This document shows positions 35,698-44,916 of a stretch of DNA of 64,000 nt, one piece after another. The position numbers and the translations under genes are program-made. The DNA is from Anthocerotibacter panamensis C109. Lineage in GTDB: Bacteria; Cyanobacteriota; Cyanobacteriia; Gloeobacterales; Anthocerotibacteraceae. Within the stretch, counting starts at the first letter, position 1; each line of letters starts with the position of its first letter. The notes beneath the pieces were generated by a model. That model had not been told where the DNA came from and ran no database searches. It saw only the letters and a program-made list of their open reading frames with translations. Where the stretch lies: the NCBI RefSeq assembly GCF_018389385.1, contig NZ_CP062698.1, forward strand, positions 4,062,667 to 4,126,666. Direction: 5' to 3'.

Positions 35698-36953
35698 CCT
35701 AAATTTTGTAACACGGATTGGATATATTCAAAGCATTTCACCACGTTAAGATTGAGTTGCACTGACTTTTGGAAGCTAAACCCTTTAACGCCTTGATAAG
35801 CATCTTCGTCACAATAACAAAAATAACGAAGCTTAAGTTCCTCACAAAGTATCCAAAAATAGGCATGAATGTAGTCAGGACTCATGATTTCAAGAACTAC
35901 CGTACCTGGGTCGCAAAAGATAATATTAGTCAAACCAGCACCATGGAAACTAACGACCATTTCTGCTGACTGGAACAGCGCTGCCTGCTCCTGAACGGTA
36001 AAGTCCTCAAGGAAAAACTTCTCAAAGCCAAAAGTCTGTAATTTATTAAATAGTTCCACTTCATTGACAATTCTTCTAGAGCTTTTATCTCGTGAAATGA
36101 AAAGCCTGCGAAAGGGTAATACTTTGGATTGATCCTTCAAAAACAGAGTGCGGACATATGCTAAGGCTTCTTTTGAGTGAGACTGTCCGTAGAAAGAACT
36201 TGCTTGTGCAGGAGCTATCAAAGTTTCTCCTTCAATATGTGTATATCTATTCGGGTTAATGATTCTGTCGGTTGAGATGCCAGCAGCTTGAAAGGTTTGC
36301 AACTGAAAAGGGAGATTTCTATGGTTAATAATATACCAACTATCTCGGCGGTCAACACCCGCTTTCTCTAAGAACCAAAGTCTTGTCACAAAGTCAATCA
36401 TCCAGTGATAATAATTATTCTGAATGCTCTCTGTCACCAAGCAGATAACGCGGTTATAACTCTTGACTGGAGGTAGCTTTATCCGGGAAAAAGCTTGGTG
36501 AAAGTTGAGCTTAAAAGTATAATTTGTCGGTGAGAGTAGCCAGATTATCTTGTCATCAGCAGTCGTGATGCAGGCACTATTCACTCCCCAATAACGACCA
36601 CTTTTTAGCAGGGCTACATAGCTTTCATCGATTTTAGCTTGTCTTAAACGATTAAAGTAATTAATTATTAAGGGGCTATTCGAAATGGGTGGCTTGCGTT
36701 CAAAGGTTTCTTGTTCACTTAAGAAAACGACCTGACCGAGTTCTCCCTCAGGGGCTGCTTTGGTCATATCGTGTACAGAAAAATAATATCCCTTCGGCGG
36801 GCCAAAAAACTTAGAACTGACGGGAATAAAACGTAGTGGATACATCAAATAACGGTATAGGATAATCAGCCATATCTTCAGATTGACGAGCCAGGGGAGC
36901 GATTGGATGAGACGACCTAGTAAGTTTCGTCTCATAACGGATGGATCTTTCAT
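35694..36953 (-). CDS. Glycosyltransferase family 61 (DUF563), AT-rich
   Basis: A 419-residue protein of the GT61 group, known for xylosyl-, N-acetylglucosaminyl- and related transferases. Signature parts are 'NYYHWMIDFVTRLWFLEKAG' near residue 180, 'RRLFISRDKSSRRIVNE' near 288, and 'VSFHGAGLTNIIFCDPGTVV' near 342. The DNA is clearly richer in A+T than the flanking glycosyltransferase genes and uses many AAA, ATT and AAT codons, which suggests a later arrival. Even so it overlaps the next gene by four bases. ATG 36935 is an alternative start. Confidence 0.87.
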   Translation of the reverse strand: MKDPSVMRRNLLGRLIQSLPWLVNLKIWLIILYRYLMYPLRFIPVSSKFFGPPKGYYFSVHDMTKAAPEGELGQVVFLSEQETFERKPPISNSPLIINYFNRLRQAKIDESYVALLKSGRYWGVNSACITTADDKIIWLLSPTNYTFKLNFHQAFSRIKLPPVKSYNRVICLVTESIQNNYYHWMIDFVTRLWFLEKAGVDRRDSWYIINHRNLPFQLQTFQAAGISTDRIINPNRYTHIEGETLIAPAQASSFYGQSHSKEALAYVRTLFLKDQSKVLPFRRLFISRDKSSRRIVNEVELFNKLQTFGFEKFFLEDFTVQEQAALFQSAEMVVSFHGAGLTNIIFCDPGTVVLEIMSPDYIHAYFWILCEELKLRYFCYCDEDAYQGVKGFSFQKSVQLNLNVVKCFEYIQSVLQNLG

Positions 36954-37015
36954 GAATCTGTGATCTGATTTTACTATGAAGCAAGAAACATGAGAGGCAT
37001 TAGCTATAGGGGTTT

Positions 37016-37984
37016 TTATGTGACTTTTGTTTCAGCTATCGTTCCTGTTTTTTCTAGCTGAAGAGATTGCACCCACCGAAAGTATTCTACAAGCCCCGAC
37101 TTAAGGGTGATCTGCGGCTCATAGCCCAAAGCCTGCAAGCAACGAACATCTGCCACCCAACGCGAGGGATCGCCCACGCGGGCCTGCCCCGTAAACTTTA
37201 CCTGGACCGGGAGGGTAGCAGACGCTAGCAGTGCAGCTACGGCTTCGGCAATCGTCACTTCGCAGCCATTGGCGACATTCACGATCTGCACCTGTCCCAA
37301 GCGGGGATGTTCTCCCACCAACAGGGCTGCTTGAGCCACATCCTGGCTGTGGATAAAATCCCGAGACTCCTGCCCCGTGCCGAATAGCTCGATTTGAGGC
37401 GTGCCGGTCGCTAAAGCGGCCCAATACTTATGGAGGATGTCCCAAAACAACTGACGGCGCAAACCCGCTCCATAAGCCGAGAAGATTCTGAGAATGGAGC
37501 CTGTGATCCCGTAGATCGCGCTGTAGCTTTGCAGGAGTTGTTCCGCTAAATATTTGTGGACCCCATAAGGCGAGAGAGGTTGAGCTTGGGCGGATTCCTC
37601 GACAGGGAGCATCTGGGGATTGCCATAGACCGCTGCACTAGAGAAGAGGACCAGATGACAAGCTTTCTGGCTGCGGATGATATAACTCAGAAGACTGGCA
37701 GTACCGGGCAGCAGACTTTGAAAGTCCGTGTAGGGGTTTTGCACAGAAAGGGGGACAGAGGCGGAAGCAGCCAGGTGAAAACACGTTTTGAGCACTTCAC
37801 CTTGCAGAAAGGAGCCCCAGTCCACCTCAATCACCGGCTGAACAGTGAATTTGCTCCATAGTTCGGGCTGAGCTGGCGGTCTGCGGTCAATCCCAATAAT
37901 TCGGTAGCCACTGGCAATGCAGCGCAACGCCAATTGACTGCCCAAAAACCCAGAGCCTCCGGTGATGAGTATTGTTTCGCGCAT
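37016..37984 (-). CDS. NAD-dependent sugar epimerase/dehydratase
   Basis: A 322-residue extended SDR acting on nucleotide sugars. It has 'ITGGSGFLGSQLALRC' at the N terminus, 'VLFSSAAVYGNPQMLPVEES' for the catalytic Ser, and 'SPYGVHKYLAEQLL' with the YxxxK pair. 'DFIHSQDVAQAALL' and 'VNVANGCEVTIAEAV' are typical of UDP-sugar 4-epimerases and reductases. It probably supplies a donor for this locus. The specific conversion is unresolved. Confidence 0.88.
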   Translation of the reverse strand: MRETILITGGSGFLGSQLALRCIASGYRIIGIDRRPPAQPELWSKFTVQPVIEVDWGSFLQGEVLKTCFHLAASASVPLSVQNPYTDFQSLLPGTASLLSYIIRSQKACHLVLFSSAAVYGNPQMLPVEESAQAQPLSPYGVHKYLAEQLLQSYSAIYGITGSILRIFSAYGAGLRRQLFWDILHKYWAALATGTPQIELFGTGQESRDFIHSQDVAQAALLVGEHPRLGQVQIVNVANGCEVTIAEAVAALLASATLPVQVKFTGQARVGDPSRWVADVRCLQALGYEPQITLKSGLVEYFRWVQSLQLEKTGTIAETKVT

Positions 37985-37997
37985 AGAGAGGTCTCAG

Positions 37998-39101
37998 TTA
38001 AGCTTGACGGGCAAAATAACCGGGCGGGTCCGCCAGCATCGTCCGCCATTCCTGGGCCATGACTTCAAAGCTGTAGTGTTCTTGGTAGTAAGTTTGCAGG
38101 CGAGCAGGATCGGTCTTTCCAGCACGCAGGCGCGTACAGAGGGTTACTACCCCAGCGGCTAGCTGTTCTTGCTCCGGCTCCACCACCAAGACATCAGGGT
38201 TGTCTCGGGCGCTATCGGAAATGGCTCCTATGGTCGTGGACAGATAGGGCAGACCATAGCTCATGGCCTCCAGGAGTACCAGAGGAAGCCCTTCTGCATC
38301 AATGCTCGGCAGCACCAAGGCGTGATAAGAACTGAGCAAACGGGCGTAATCCACTCCTCCAGGATAGGGACCACAGAGCTTGACTGCGGCTCCTAACTGG
38401 AGTTTTGCGATGGTCTGCTCGATAAGTTCGGACTCTGGTCCCCCGCCGTGAATATCAAAGGTGGCTTCCACTTGGCCCTGTACTTGGGCAAAAGCCCGCA
38501 AAAACTGAGGAAGACCCTTATTGGCTGCGAGGCGACCAAAGTAGGCTAGACGCAACAGACCACGCTCAGAAGGCGCGTTAGCTCGAAAACCGGGGGCCGG
38601 AGAAAAGGAGAAACAGGGCAGGCACCCCACCGGCTTGTCGGTAGGAATGTTGGCGACAAAGGCGGGCTTCATTCCCGGCGACTGCACAGCTACAGCGCCA
38701 AAAGCCTCGGTCAGGCGCATCCTGAGCGGGTCTTTGTAGGGTGGATTGGTGATTAATTCCTGATAGAAACTGAAGGTATTTTTACCCAAAAGCTGGGCAA
38801 GATACGCGTAAGAATTGCCGTAGCCGATCCCAATAAACAGATCCGGCTTGAAGGCTAAAACTTTATTGCGCACCTGCAACAGCAACCCGCCTTTGACGAC
38901 CTTTGACCAGAGCTTGGTGGCAGTTTGCGGGATACGCAGGACCTCGGCTGGAGGCTCCAATTGGGGCAGGTATTGGTCCGTATCCCCCACCCCGAGGGCA
39001 AAAACTCTATGTCCCTCTGCAACCAAAAACTTTGCCAGGAGCTGAAAGTGAGTCGGCCCTCCACCTGCACCTTGACAATTGCCAATGAGTAAAACACGCA
39101 T
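37998..39101 (-). CDS. Glycosyltransferase family 4
   Basis: A 367-residue GT-B enzyme beginning 'MRVLLIGNCQGAGGGPTHFQ'. The second domain has 'LAYFGRLAANKGLPQFLRAF' and the EX7E region 'PSIDAEGLPLVLLEAMSYGL' near residue 300. The frame is open to 39281, but ATG 39101 lies two bases after the stop of the preceding gene, with GGAG about 11 bases upstream, and gives a normal N terminus. Confidence 0.88.
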   Translation of the reverse strand: MRVLLIGNCQGAGGGPTHFQLLAKFLVAEGHRVFALGVGDTDQYLPQLEPPAEVLRIPQTATKLWSKVVKGGLLLQVRNKVLAFKPDLFIGIGYGNSYAYLAQLLGKNTFSFYQELITNPPYKDPLRMRLTEAFGAVAVQSPGMKPAFVANIPTDKPVGCLPCFSFSPAPGFRANAPSERGLLRLAYFGRLAANKGLPQFLRAFAQVQGQVEATFDIHGGGPESELIEQTIAKLQLGAAVKLCGPYPGGVDYARLLSSYHALVLPSIDAEGLPLVLLEAMSYGLPYLSTTIGAISDSARDNPDVLVVEPEQEQLAAGVVTLCTRLRAGKTDPARLQTYYQEHYSFEVMAQEWRTMLADPPGYFARQA

Positions 39102-39103
39102 CC

Positions 39104-40270
39104 TTAAGAGTTCTCCTTCTTCAAATCTTTCAGCAAACGGGCAGCCACAGACGGGAGGCGCAACCGGGGGGGTAAACGTTGCCCCAGCCCTTGCGGGAGC
39201 GTCGCTTCTACTCGATATAACAGAGGTTCCTCGACGGACGGGGGTATCTCGCAGGCAGTGGTAAGGGGCACACCCGCCCAATTGACGAGGATTGGCAAGC
39301 CATGTTCGACCATGGCGGCTACGGTTGCACTCTTGCCGAGGATGTTATAGGGCGTGGTGGCAATCCCACAATCAAGGGTGTTAAACAAAGCAGAAATCTG
39401 CTCTGTATCCTGCATCCCGAGTTTCAAAAAAGTGAAGCGGTCAGCGTAGTCCTGAGCCAAGGCGTTCCAGAGTCCTTCCCCATAGCCCAAGCGCCCAATC
39501 GAGACCAAGACGACCTTGCGTCCGCAGTGGAGGGCAGTCTGATAAAGTGCGGTGAACAAGGGTTCTGGAGGCCAACCCGGATGGAGGGTGCCGAACATGC
39601 CTACCAGCCAGAACTGCTGTCGGTTTTCTGCTCCTATGGTTAGTCCCTGCGCCTTCAAGAGCGAGAATAACCAGGAGTCTGCTCGTTTTTGCGTCAGGGG
39701 GACCGCCCCAAACATCGGCAACTGTCCACAAGAAACTCGATGATTCAGCAAGACAGCCTGATAAGCGTTGTTACTGGTGTGGACGACCGCAGGCTGGAGG
39801 CGCTTGAGTAGCCGGAGCACCAATGCTCTTTGCACCAGCCCGGTCAGACGTTCTTTGAGGGAGGCTCCGACCGCCTGACCGATCCACAATTCGTGAAACA
39901 TCAGGTGAAGGCGGCTCCCGGTGAGCAGTTGCGATAGACACGAACCCAATCCCACCACCAGCCCCCGGTCCTGAAAACCATAAGGGACAAAGTGGAGGCT
40001 GACCCACTGCGGCTGAAAGGGCGCTAAAAAGTTTTGAGCCAGGGTGGTCCGCTCGGCCCAGGACCGGTTCGTAGGTAGACGTAAGACAGGGATCTGCGTT
40101 GAACCTACGGTCAGCACTGTGTGTAATGGGTCGCTGAGGGGGCGATCATGGAGGCTGAGCAGCAGACATTGCTCTCCCTGCCGGGTGCACTCCTGGGCCA
40201 ACAGCCGCGTGTAGTCCCCAACACCATCGCGTCCCGCCTCCAGGCAACCTGTGATAAAAGCTATCCGCAC
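39104..40270 (-). CDS. Glycosyltransferase-like protein (GT-B, divergent)
   Basis: A 388-residue protein. The N terminus 'ITGCLEAGRDGVGDYTRLLA' is typical of GT4-like donors, and 'PQWVSLHFVPYGFQDRGLVV' follows near residue 90. The usual EX7E motif is not evident: the corresponding region reads 'GIATTPYNILGKSATVAAMV', so the enzyme may use a different catalytic arrangement or be a non-catalytic paralogue. It is tightly coupled to the next gene. The 78 bases upstream hold no obvious feature. Confidence 0.78.
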   Translation of the reverse strand: MRIAFITGCLEAGRDGVGDYTRLLAQECTRQGEQCLLLSLHDRPLSDPLHTVLTVGSTQIPVLRLPTNRSWAERTTLAQNFLAPFQPQWVSLHFVPYGFQDRGLVVGLGSCLSQLLTGSRLHLMFHELWIGQAVGASLKERLTGLVQRALVLRLLKRLQPAVVHTSNNAYQAVLLNHRVSCGQLPMFGAVPLTQKRADSWLFSLLKAQGLTIGAENRQQFWLVGMFGTLHPGWPPEPLFTALYQTALHCGRKVVLVSIGRLGYGEGLWNALAQDYADRFTFLKLGMQDTEQISALFNTLDCGIATTPYNILGKSATVAAMVEHGLPILVNWAGVPLTTACEIPPSVEEPLLYRVEATLPQGLGQRLPPRLRLPSVAARLLKDLKKENS

Positions 40271-40348
40271 CTAGCTACCCACGGCGCACTACCTGCTCAA
40301 GTCGGGAGCTTGGACGTCTGTTATCCATTGAGTCTGTGTTGCATCTTG

Positions 40349-41464
40349 TTAGTGGGTGAGCCACGTCTGGTAGACCGCTGCAAGTTTCTCGACATTGGCC
40401 TGCCACGTCATAGCGCGGACACGCTGCCGGCCCCCAGCCGCAATCTTCAGGCGCAGGGCATCATCGGTGAGCAGACGCGAGACCGCCCGCTCCATAGCCC
40501 CAACATCCAAGACATCGCACAGAAGCGCCTGAACTCCATCGTCCAGATCTGCGCCAAATCCAGTGCGGGTCGTCACCACCGCACAGCCACAGGCCATAGC
40601 CTCCGCCAGCGCTATACCAAAGCCTTCGTAGTGAGAAGGAAAGAAAAAAACTTTAGCCAGGGCCAACCCCTGAGCGATCTCCTGATTACTCAGGCAGGGA
40701 TGGACGGTAATCCGTGCCCGCACCGACTCCGGGAAACCACCCAGGACCGTCAGCGGCGTAGCTCCGGTCCCGTAGAGGTCCAGATGGAGCTTGGGCTGTT
40801 CGACGAGAAGCCTACTCATCACCGTACAGAGTTGGTCGATACCCTTGCGCGGAATCCAGGAACCCATGAACGCCAGCCGCTCTGCTCGCTGTGCCTGGAA
40901 GGGCACGGCCAAATATTCTTCATCCAATCCTGGTTCAACGACCGCTGTACGCTCTGGCAGATAGAGCCCTTGCTTGAGCACATATTGCCGGTCTGTCTCG
41001 CACAGCGCCACAAAGGCGTCGGCATAGCTGAAGGCCATACGCGAAAAGCGCTGGTGGGTTTGTTTCGAGAACCAGGCGTAGAGACACTCAGGAGGCGTCT
41101 GGGGCGGGAAGCTCCGCTGTTCTATCGCACAGGCCAAAAGCTCCAGACCATTGGTATGGGCAACCAGCAACGGTCGCTTGGGCCATTGCGACACCTGCCA
41201 AGTAGCCAGCCAAAACTCGTCCCCATAGCACTCCATCAGATCGTAGGGTTGCGCTTGGAGCTTGCGGCGAGCGAGGTCTAGAGCCCCCCAAGCCAACCGG
41301 AATTTTTTGGCCTTCCTCAGCCCAGGCCAAGTCTCAAAATCCCGAGGCTGGACCACTTCCACGGTATGGCCCAAGCGACTCAACCCCTGGGTATACATGA
41401 GGACTGTTTTGCCTGAGCCTAAGTTGGCTTGCACCGGACAGTTCGTCAAAGACAGAATCCGCAT
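40349..41464 (-). CDS. Glycosyltransferase family 4
   Basis: A 371-residue GT-B enzyme. The glycine-rich acceptor loop is 'CPVQANLGSGKTVLMYTQGL'. The donor domain shows 'LAFMGSWIPRKGIDQLCTVM' and the EX7E motif 'YEGFGIALAEAMACGCAVVT' near residue 280. It starts at ATG 41464, 54 bases after the acyltransferase gene. A long antisense open frame exists opposite it, but the protein family match decides the strand. Confidence 0.88.
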   Translation of the reverse strand: MRILSLTNCPVQANLGSGKTVLMYTQGLSRLGHTVEVVQPRDFETWPGLRKAKKFRLAWGALDLARRKLQAQPYDLMECYGDEFWLATWQVSQWPKRPLLVAHTNGLELLACAIEQRSFPPQTPPECLYAWFSKQTHQRFSRMAFSYADAFVALCETDRQYVLKQGLYLPERTAVVEPGLDEEYLAVPFQAQRAERLAFMGSWIPRKGIDQLCTVMSRLLVEQPKLHLDLYGTGATPLTVLGGFPESVRARITVHPCLSNQEIAQGLALAKVFFFPSHYEGFGIALAEAMACGCAVVTTRTGFGADLDDGVQALLCDVLDVGAMERAVSRLLTDDALRLKIAAGGRQRVRAMTWQANVEKLAAVYQTWLTH

Positions 41465-41518
41465 AGAAATTAAGTGGGTACGGAGAGGGGCAGGATTTTC
41501 AGTTTGAGGGCCATATTC

Positions 41519-42064
41519 CTAAAAAAACAGACGGGGATAATGGGCGTTGTATTCCAGGTCCGAACGCCGCTTACCGATGAGACGCGCCGGGACTCCGCCC
41601 ACAATGGTGTAGGGTGCGACATCCCGAGTGACCACCGCCCCTGCTGCCACGACGCAGCCCCGAGCCAGGGTCACCCCAGGCAAGATCGTCGCGCGACTAC
41701 CAACAAAAACATAATCTTCAATGTGTACAGGCCGAATCCGCCCGCCAAAGTTAGAAGCATTCAGGTCGTGGTCGGCGGTGATGATCCAGACTCCAGCAGC
41801 AATAGTGACGTTGTTCCCAATCTGGATCGCTCCGCGGTTATCCAACCGGCACTGTTGGTTGATAGTACTGTTGCGCCCGATCTTAAGATTGCCTGTGCCA
41901 TCGAACCAAGCACCCATGAAGATCAGGCTGCCTTTCTGAAGCTCTAACTTTAAAATCCCTCTATAGAAACCGAGGCGAACCGTGTGTGAGGGAATGTTGG
42001 CGATGACATGGTTGGTGAGGTAGAGGAGCCCATCTAAGTAAACCCGGTTGAGGAAATTACCCAT
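41519..42064 (-). CDS. WcaF/WbbJ-type acyltransferase (left-handed beta-helix)
   Basis: A 181-residue hexapeptide-repeat acetyltransferase. Turns are visible in 'GNLKIGRNSTINQQCRLDNR', 'IQIGNNVTIAAGVWIITADH', and 'DYVFVGSRATILPGVTLARG', ending with 'TIVGGVPARLIGKR'. The 'TADHDLNASNF' segment carries the catalytic His typical of maltose/galactoside acetyltransferase relatives. It probably O-acetylates a sugar of the exported polymer. Confidence 0.87.
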   Translation of the reverse strand: MGNFLNRVYLDGLLYLTNHVIANIPSHTVRLGFYRGILKLELQKGSLIFMGAWFDGTGNLKIGRNSTINQQCRLDNRGAIQIGNNVTIAAGVWIITADHDLNASNFGGRIRPVHIEDYVFVGSRATILPGVTLARGCVVAAGAVVTRDVAPYTIVGGVPARLIGKRRSDLEYNAHYPRLFF

Positions 42065-42104
42065 GCTGCTTGGAGCCCTTTTGGTCAGAGATTTACGGAA
42101 TAAG

Positions 42105-43007
42105 CTAGGCGGAGCGGCTGCGAGCTAACAGCAATTTGCGAAAACGCAGCTCCCAGACCAGCAGGTAGGGCATCAACACCGGGAACGTGATCCAGCGCCA
42201 GCCCTGATAAAAGAGGTTGGAGCGCCAGGAGGTGGGGTCGTGTTTGCTGATTAGATGCCAAGTGGTGCGCAGTAAGTAGATACTTTGGTCTAAGACCAAA
42301 CTGCCCATCGCTTGTAGCGGATTGGCTGAAAGTGGGACGGCTAGACCCGCCTTGTGTTTGTAGAGCAGAAACCAGCGCATGAGCGACGTGTTGCGGATCA
42401 CCCCACGCCAAGTCAGCAGCCGGGTGGGGTGTAAAACCAGCGCTTCTCGGCAAAATCGAACGCGCAGGTTCCGATGGGTAACCCGATAACCAAACTCCAT
42501 GTCCTCGGCAGCGGGCTCCAAAAAATCCTCGTCAAATGCCCCGATAGCAAAAAAAATTTCGCGGCGCACCGCTAAGTTGCAACTCCAGTAGCTCCCTCCT
42601 TGGGTGTTTTCTACACCTTGGCGAAAAGGATTGTCCACTTTGTCAGGCGTGATGGTCTGACCCTCGATCACATCCAGGTCCTCCCCTTGGAGCCGTTGGG
42701 CGATCCCCTGCAACCAGCCGGAGTCAGGGATACAGTCGTCGTCCACGAAAGCCAGCCACTCACCACAAGCGGATTTAGCGCCATTATTGCGGTTGGCTGC
42801 CGGTCCACGCTGCGGCCCCTGGACCCACTGCGCCCAGGGATAGGATTGGGCCAGCATGTCCTGTGCGGTACTTTTGCGCCCGTCGTCGGTGATGATTACT
42901 TCGTACTGGCTGGCATCCAGGGTTTGCTTACCAGGAGCCAGCGCATCCAGACAACGCGCCAGCAAGTCGTTGCGCTGGTAGGTAGGAACAATGACAGAGA
43001 TCAACAT
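42105..43007 (-). CDS. Glycosyltransferase family 2
   Basis: A 300-residue GT-A enzyme. 'ISVIVPTYQRNDLLARCLDA' opens the fold. 'EVIITDDGRKSTAQDMLAQS' and 'GEWLAFVDDDCIPDSGWLQG' carry the aspartates that bind the nucleotide and metal, and 'EPAAEDMEFGYRVTHRNLRV' holds the ED catalytic base motif. ATG 43007 is chosen over the long open frame to 43211 because the fold begins there; it overlaps the upstream GT2 stop by seven bases. Two C-terminal hydrophobic stretches may tether it to the membrane. Confidence 0.88.
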   Translation of the reverse strand: MLISVIVPTYQRNDLLARCLDALAPGKQTLDASQYEVIITDDGRKSTAQDMLAQSYPWAQWVQGPQRGPAANRNNGAKSACGEWLAFVDDDCIPDSGWLQGIAQRLQGEDLDVIEGQTITPDKVDNPFRQGVENTQGGSYWSCNLAVRREIFFAIGAFDEDFLEPAAEDMEFGYRVTHRNLRVRFCREALVLHPTRLLTWRGVIRNTSLMRWFLLYKHKAGLAVPLSANPLQAMGSLVLDQSIYLLRTTWHLISKHDPTSWRSNLFYQGWRWITFPVLMPYLLVWELRFRKLLLARSRSA

Positions 43008-43840
43008 GGGGGTTTCATGGGGGTTGGGCGGAGGAAGGAGCGCCACCAGGAGCGCCAGAATTGGTAATGAGGTGAGAAGAGGCTGATGGGAATACTTTGG
43101 GGATCGCCCGCTCTGAGGTCTTGGAGGGCCATGACTTTGGTCGCATAGGCCACCTGTTTTAGGTAACCGGACCAACTCACGGTTTCGTCCTTGCCACAGT
43201 ACCAGCGCCAATAGCGTTCTAGTACCTGTGCAAGGGTATTGTGGGCGATGGAGGACACTTCCAACTTGGGGTCGTGAATGACTTCGTAGCCCGCCTGAAG
43301 TAACCGTTCCCCGAGTTCCCGGTCCTCGCTGTGACGCAACGTTGGATCGTAGTTTCCCACGGCTAAAACGGCTGATTTACGGACTACGGCTCCATAGGTT
43401 GCCAAAAGAGCGTGCCGGTCCACCGGACCTCTGGGTTGTTCTAGCCGAAACAAATGTCTACCGCGCCAGCGCTCGACCACGGTGCGAGCAGGAGGCTGGA
43501 CTAAATAGCCAAAAACCGCTGCCACTTGGGGATTTTCAAACCAGGGCAGGGCTTTTTCCAGAAAATCAGCCGACAAAACATTGGTAGCATCACAGCACAA
43601 AACCAACTCGTAACGGGCTTGCTCCATAGCTTTAGCCCGCGCAGCTCCCCGGCCTAGATTCTGGGAGTGGACCAGGACTTGGACGCCTTGAGCCGCAGCA
43701 ACCTGCACTGAGTTATCCCTAGAGCCATCGTCCACCGCCAAAATCTCCGCAACCGCAGGGTTCAGCCGTCGGACTGAATCAAGGGTCTGGGCGAGGGTTT
43801 GGGCATTGTTATAGCAGGGGACGTAGGCGGTGACATCCAT
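43001..43840 (-). CDS. Glycosyltransferase family 2
   Basis: A 279-residue GT-A enzyme beginning 'MDVTAYVPCYNNAQTLAQTL'. 'EILAVDDGSRDNSVQVAAAQ' and 'YELVLCCDATNVLSADFLEK' carry the acidic motifs; the second reads CDAT, a small departure from the common DxD. 'LRHSEDRELGERLLQAGYEV' is the ED base region. ATG 43840 shares its A with the TGA of the upstream gene (TGATG), fixing the start. It is immediately followed by the second GT2. Confidence 0.88.
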   Translation of the reverse strand: MDVTAYVPCYNNAQTLAQTLDSVRRLNPAVAEILAVDDGSRDNSVQVAAAQGVQVLVHSQNLGRGAARAKAMEQARYELVLCCDATNVLSADFLEKALPWFENPQVAAVFGYLVQPPARTVVERWRGRHLFRLEQPRGPVDRHALLATYGAVVRKSAVLAVGNYDPTLRHSEDRELGERLLQAGYEVIHDPKLEVSSIAHNTLAQVLERYWRWYCGKDETVSWSGYLKQVAYATKVMALQDLRAGDPQSIPISLFSPHYQFWRSWWRSFLRPTPMKPPC

Positions 43841-44916
43841 CAGCGCTGCATCCGCCCTACAAGCAGGTGGGTCAGGCACTCCTGCCATTGACGCTTCAGC
43901 GTCTCGGGCGCAAAGGTCGCATCCGTCCAAGCGCGGTTGGCTTTGGATATCGCGGCTAGGTCATGGTCGGCGCACCAAGCAATCTTGCGGGCCAAGTCTT
44001 GCGTCTGGGGCAGCCGCAGATGGGCGTGTTTGATCCACTGGGTGGCAAAGGCTTTGCGCTTAAACCAGCGCGGTTTTACCCGCAATTCAGGCTGTTGGAC
44101 AAATTCGCTCATCGGTGGGTAGTCGGTGGTGATTACGGGCAAACCACTACAGACTGCCTCCAGGACCATAAAACCGATACCTTCCATCTTTGAAGGTTGG
44201 ATCGCCACATCCCCGTGGCGGTAGAGGTCCGTGGGGTCGTCCAAATTACCCACTTGGACTTCGATGCGCTCATCCAATGCCGGGAGCGGGACTTCTTTTT
44301 GGATGCGCACCAAAAGACGGATATCAGAACGGCGGACCTGCTTAAAGGCCAGGATCGTGTCACGGGTGCCTTTGCGGTCATCGTGGTCCACTAGCCCCGC
44401 ATTGTGGATGAAAAGACGGGCAGGACCAGCGATCTGACAGGCAGCAAAGCGGGTGATATCGAGCAACCAAGGCAGGTAGACAGCATTTTTCCAGCCATAG
44501 CCTTGGACTACTTGCACCGTGTAGCGCGTCGGGCAGATAAATAAGTCGCAGTACTGCCACTGCGCGTCGTTACCCCGGAACCATTCCCACATCGGCACAC
44601 AGACAGTCCGCACCCCCAGGCTCTGAGCAATGGGCAAAAGAGACTGATGCCAGCTATGGCGCTCGAAAAAGATAATTCCCTGTAGCCCCGTGAGGAGTTC
44701 CCGGACGCGGGTATCAGGGGCTTTGGGGTCAAGGAATTGTTCTGTAGGCTCAGTCAGCGGTCGGTCGTCGAGCCGTTCTGAAGGAATGACCAGATGATAG
44801 CCTAGGCCCAAAAGCCTGCGTATATCAGCCGCCATTCGCCCAAAACCCGTGTCGTCGTTATGGGCGACCACCGCCCAACGGCTGAGATCTAAGGCTGGAG
44901 GATTACTACGGTCCAT
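43840..44916 (-). CDS. Glycosyltransferase family 4
   Basis: A 358-residue GT-B enzyme. The N terminus 'WAVVAHNDDTGFGRMAADIR' resembles alpha-mannosyltransferase-like proteins with a glycine loop. The donor domain has 'RLFIHNAGLVDHDDRKGTRD' and the EX7E site 'PSKMEGIGFMVLEAVCSGLP' near residue 270. ATG 44916 is preferred over 44979 because it overlaps the upstream epimerase by only 11 bases and gives a normal start. Confidence 0.87.
   Translation of the reverse strand: MDRSNPPALDLSRWAVVAHNDDTGFGRMAADIRRLLGLGYHLVIPSERLDDRPLTEPTEQFLDPKAPDTRVRELLTGLQGIIFFERHSWHQSLLPIAQSLGVRTVCVPMWEWFRGNDAQWQYCDLFICPTRYTVQVVQGYGWKNAVYLPWLLDITRFAACQIAGPARLFIHNAGLVDHDDRKGTRDTILAFKQVRRSDIRLLVRIQKEVPLPALDERIEVQVGNLDDPTDLYRHGDVAIQPSKMEGIGFMVLEAVCSGLPVITTDYPPMSEFVQQPELRVKPRWFKRKAFATQWIKHAHLRLPQTQDLARKIAWCADHDLAAISKANRAWTDATFAPETLKRQWQECLTHLLVGRMQR

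Noticed and set aside
40148-41281. Long plus-strand open frame of 377 codons
   Set aside because: It lies opposite two glycosyltransferase genes with clear family motifs. The GC-rich codon pattern of the real genes explains an antisense frame.
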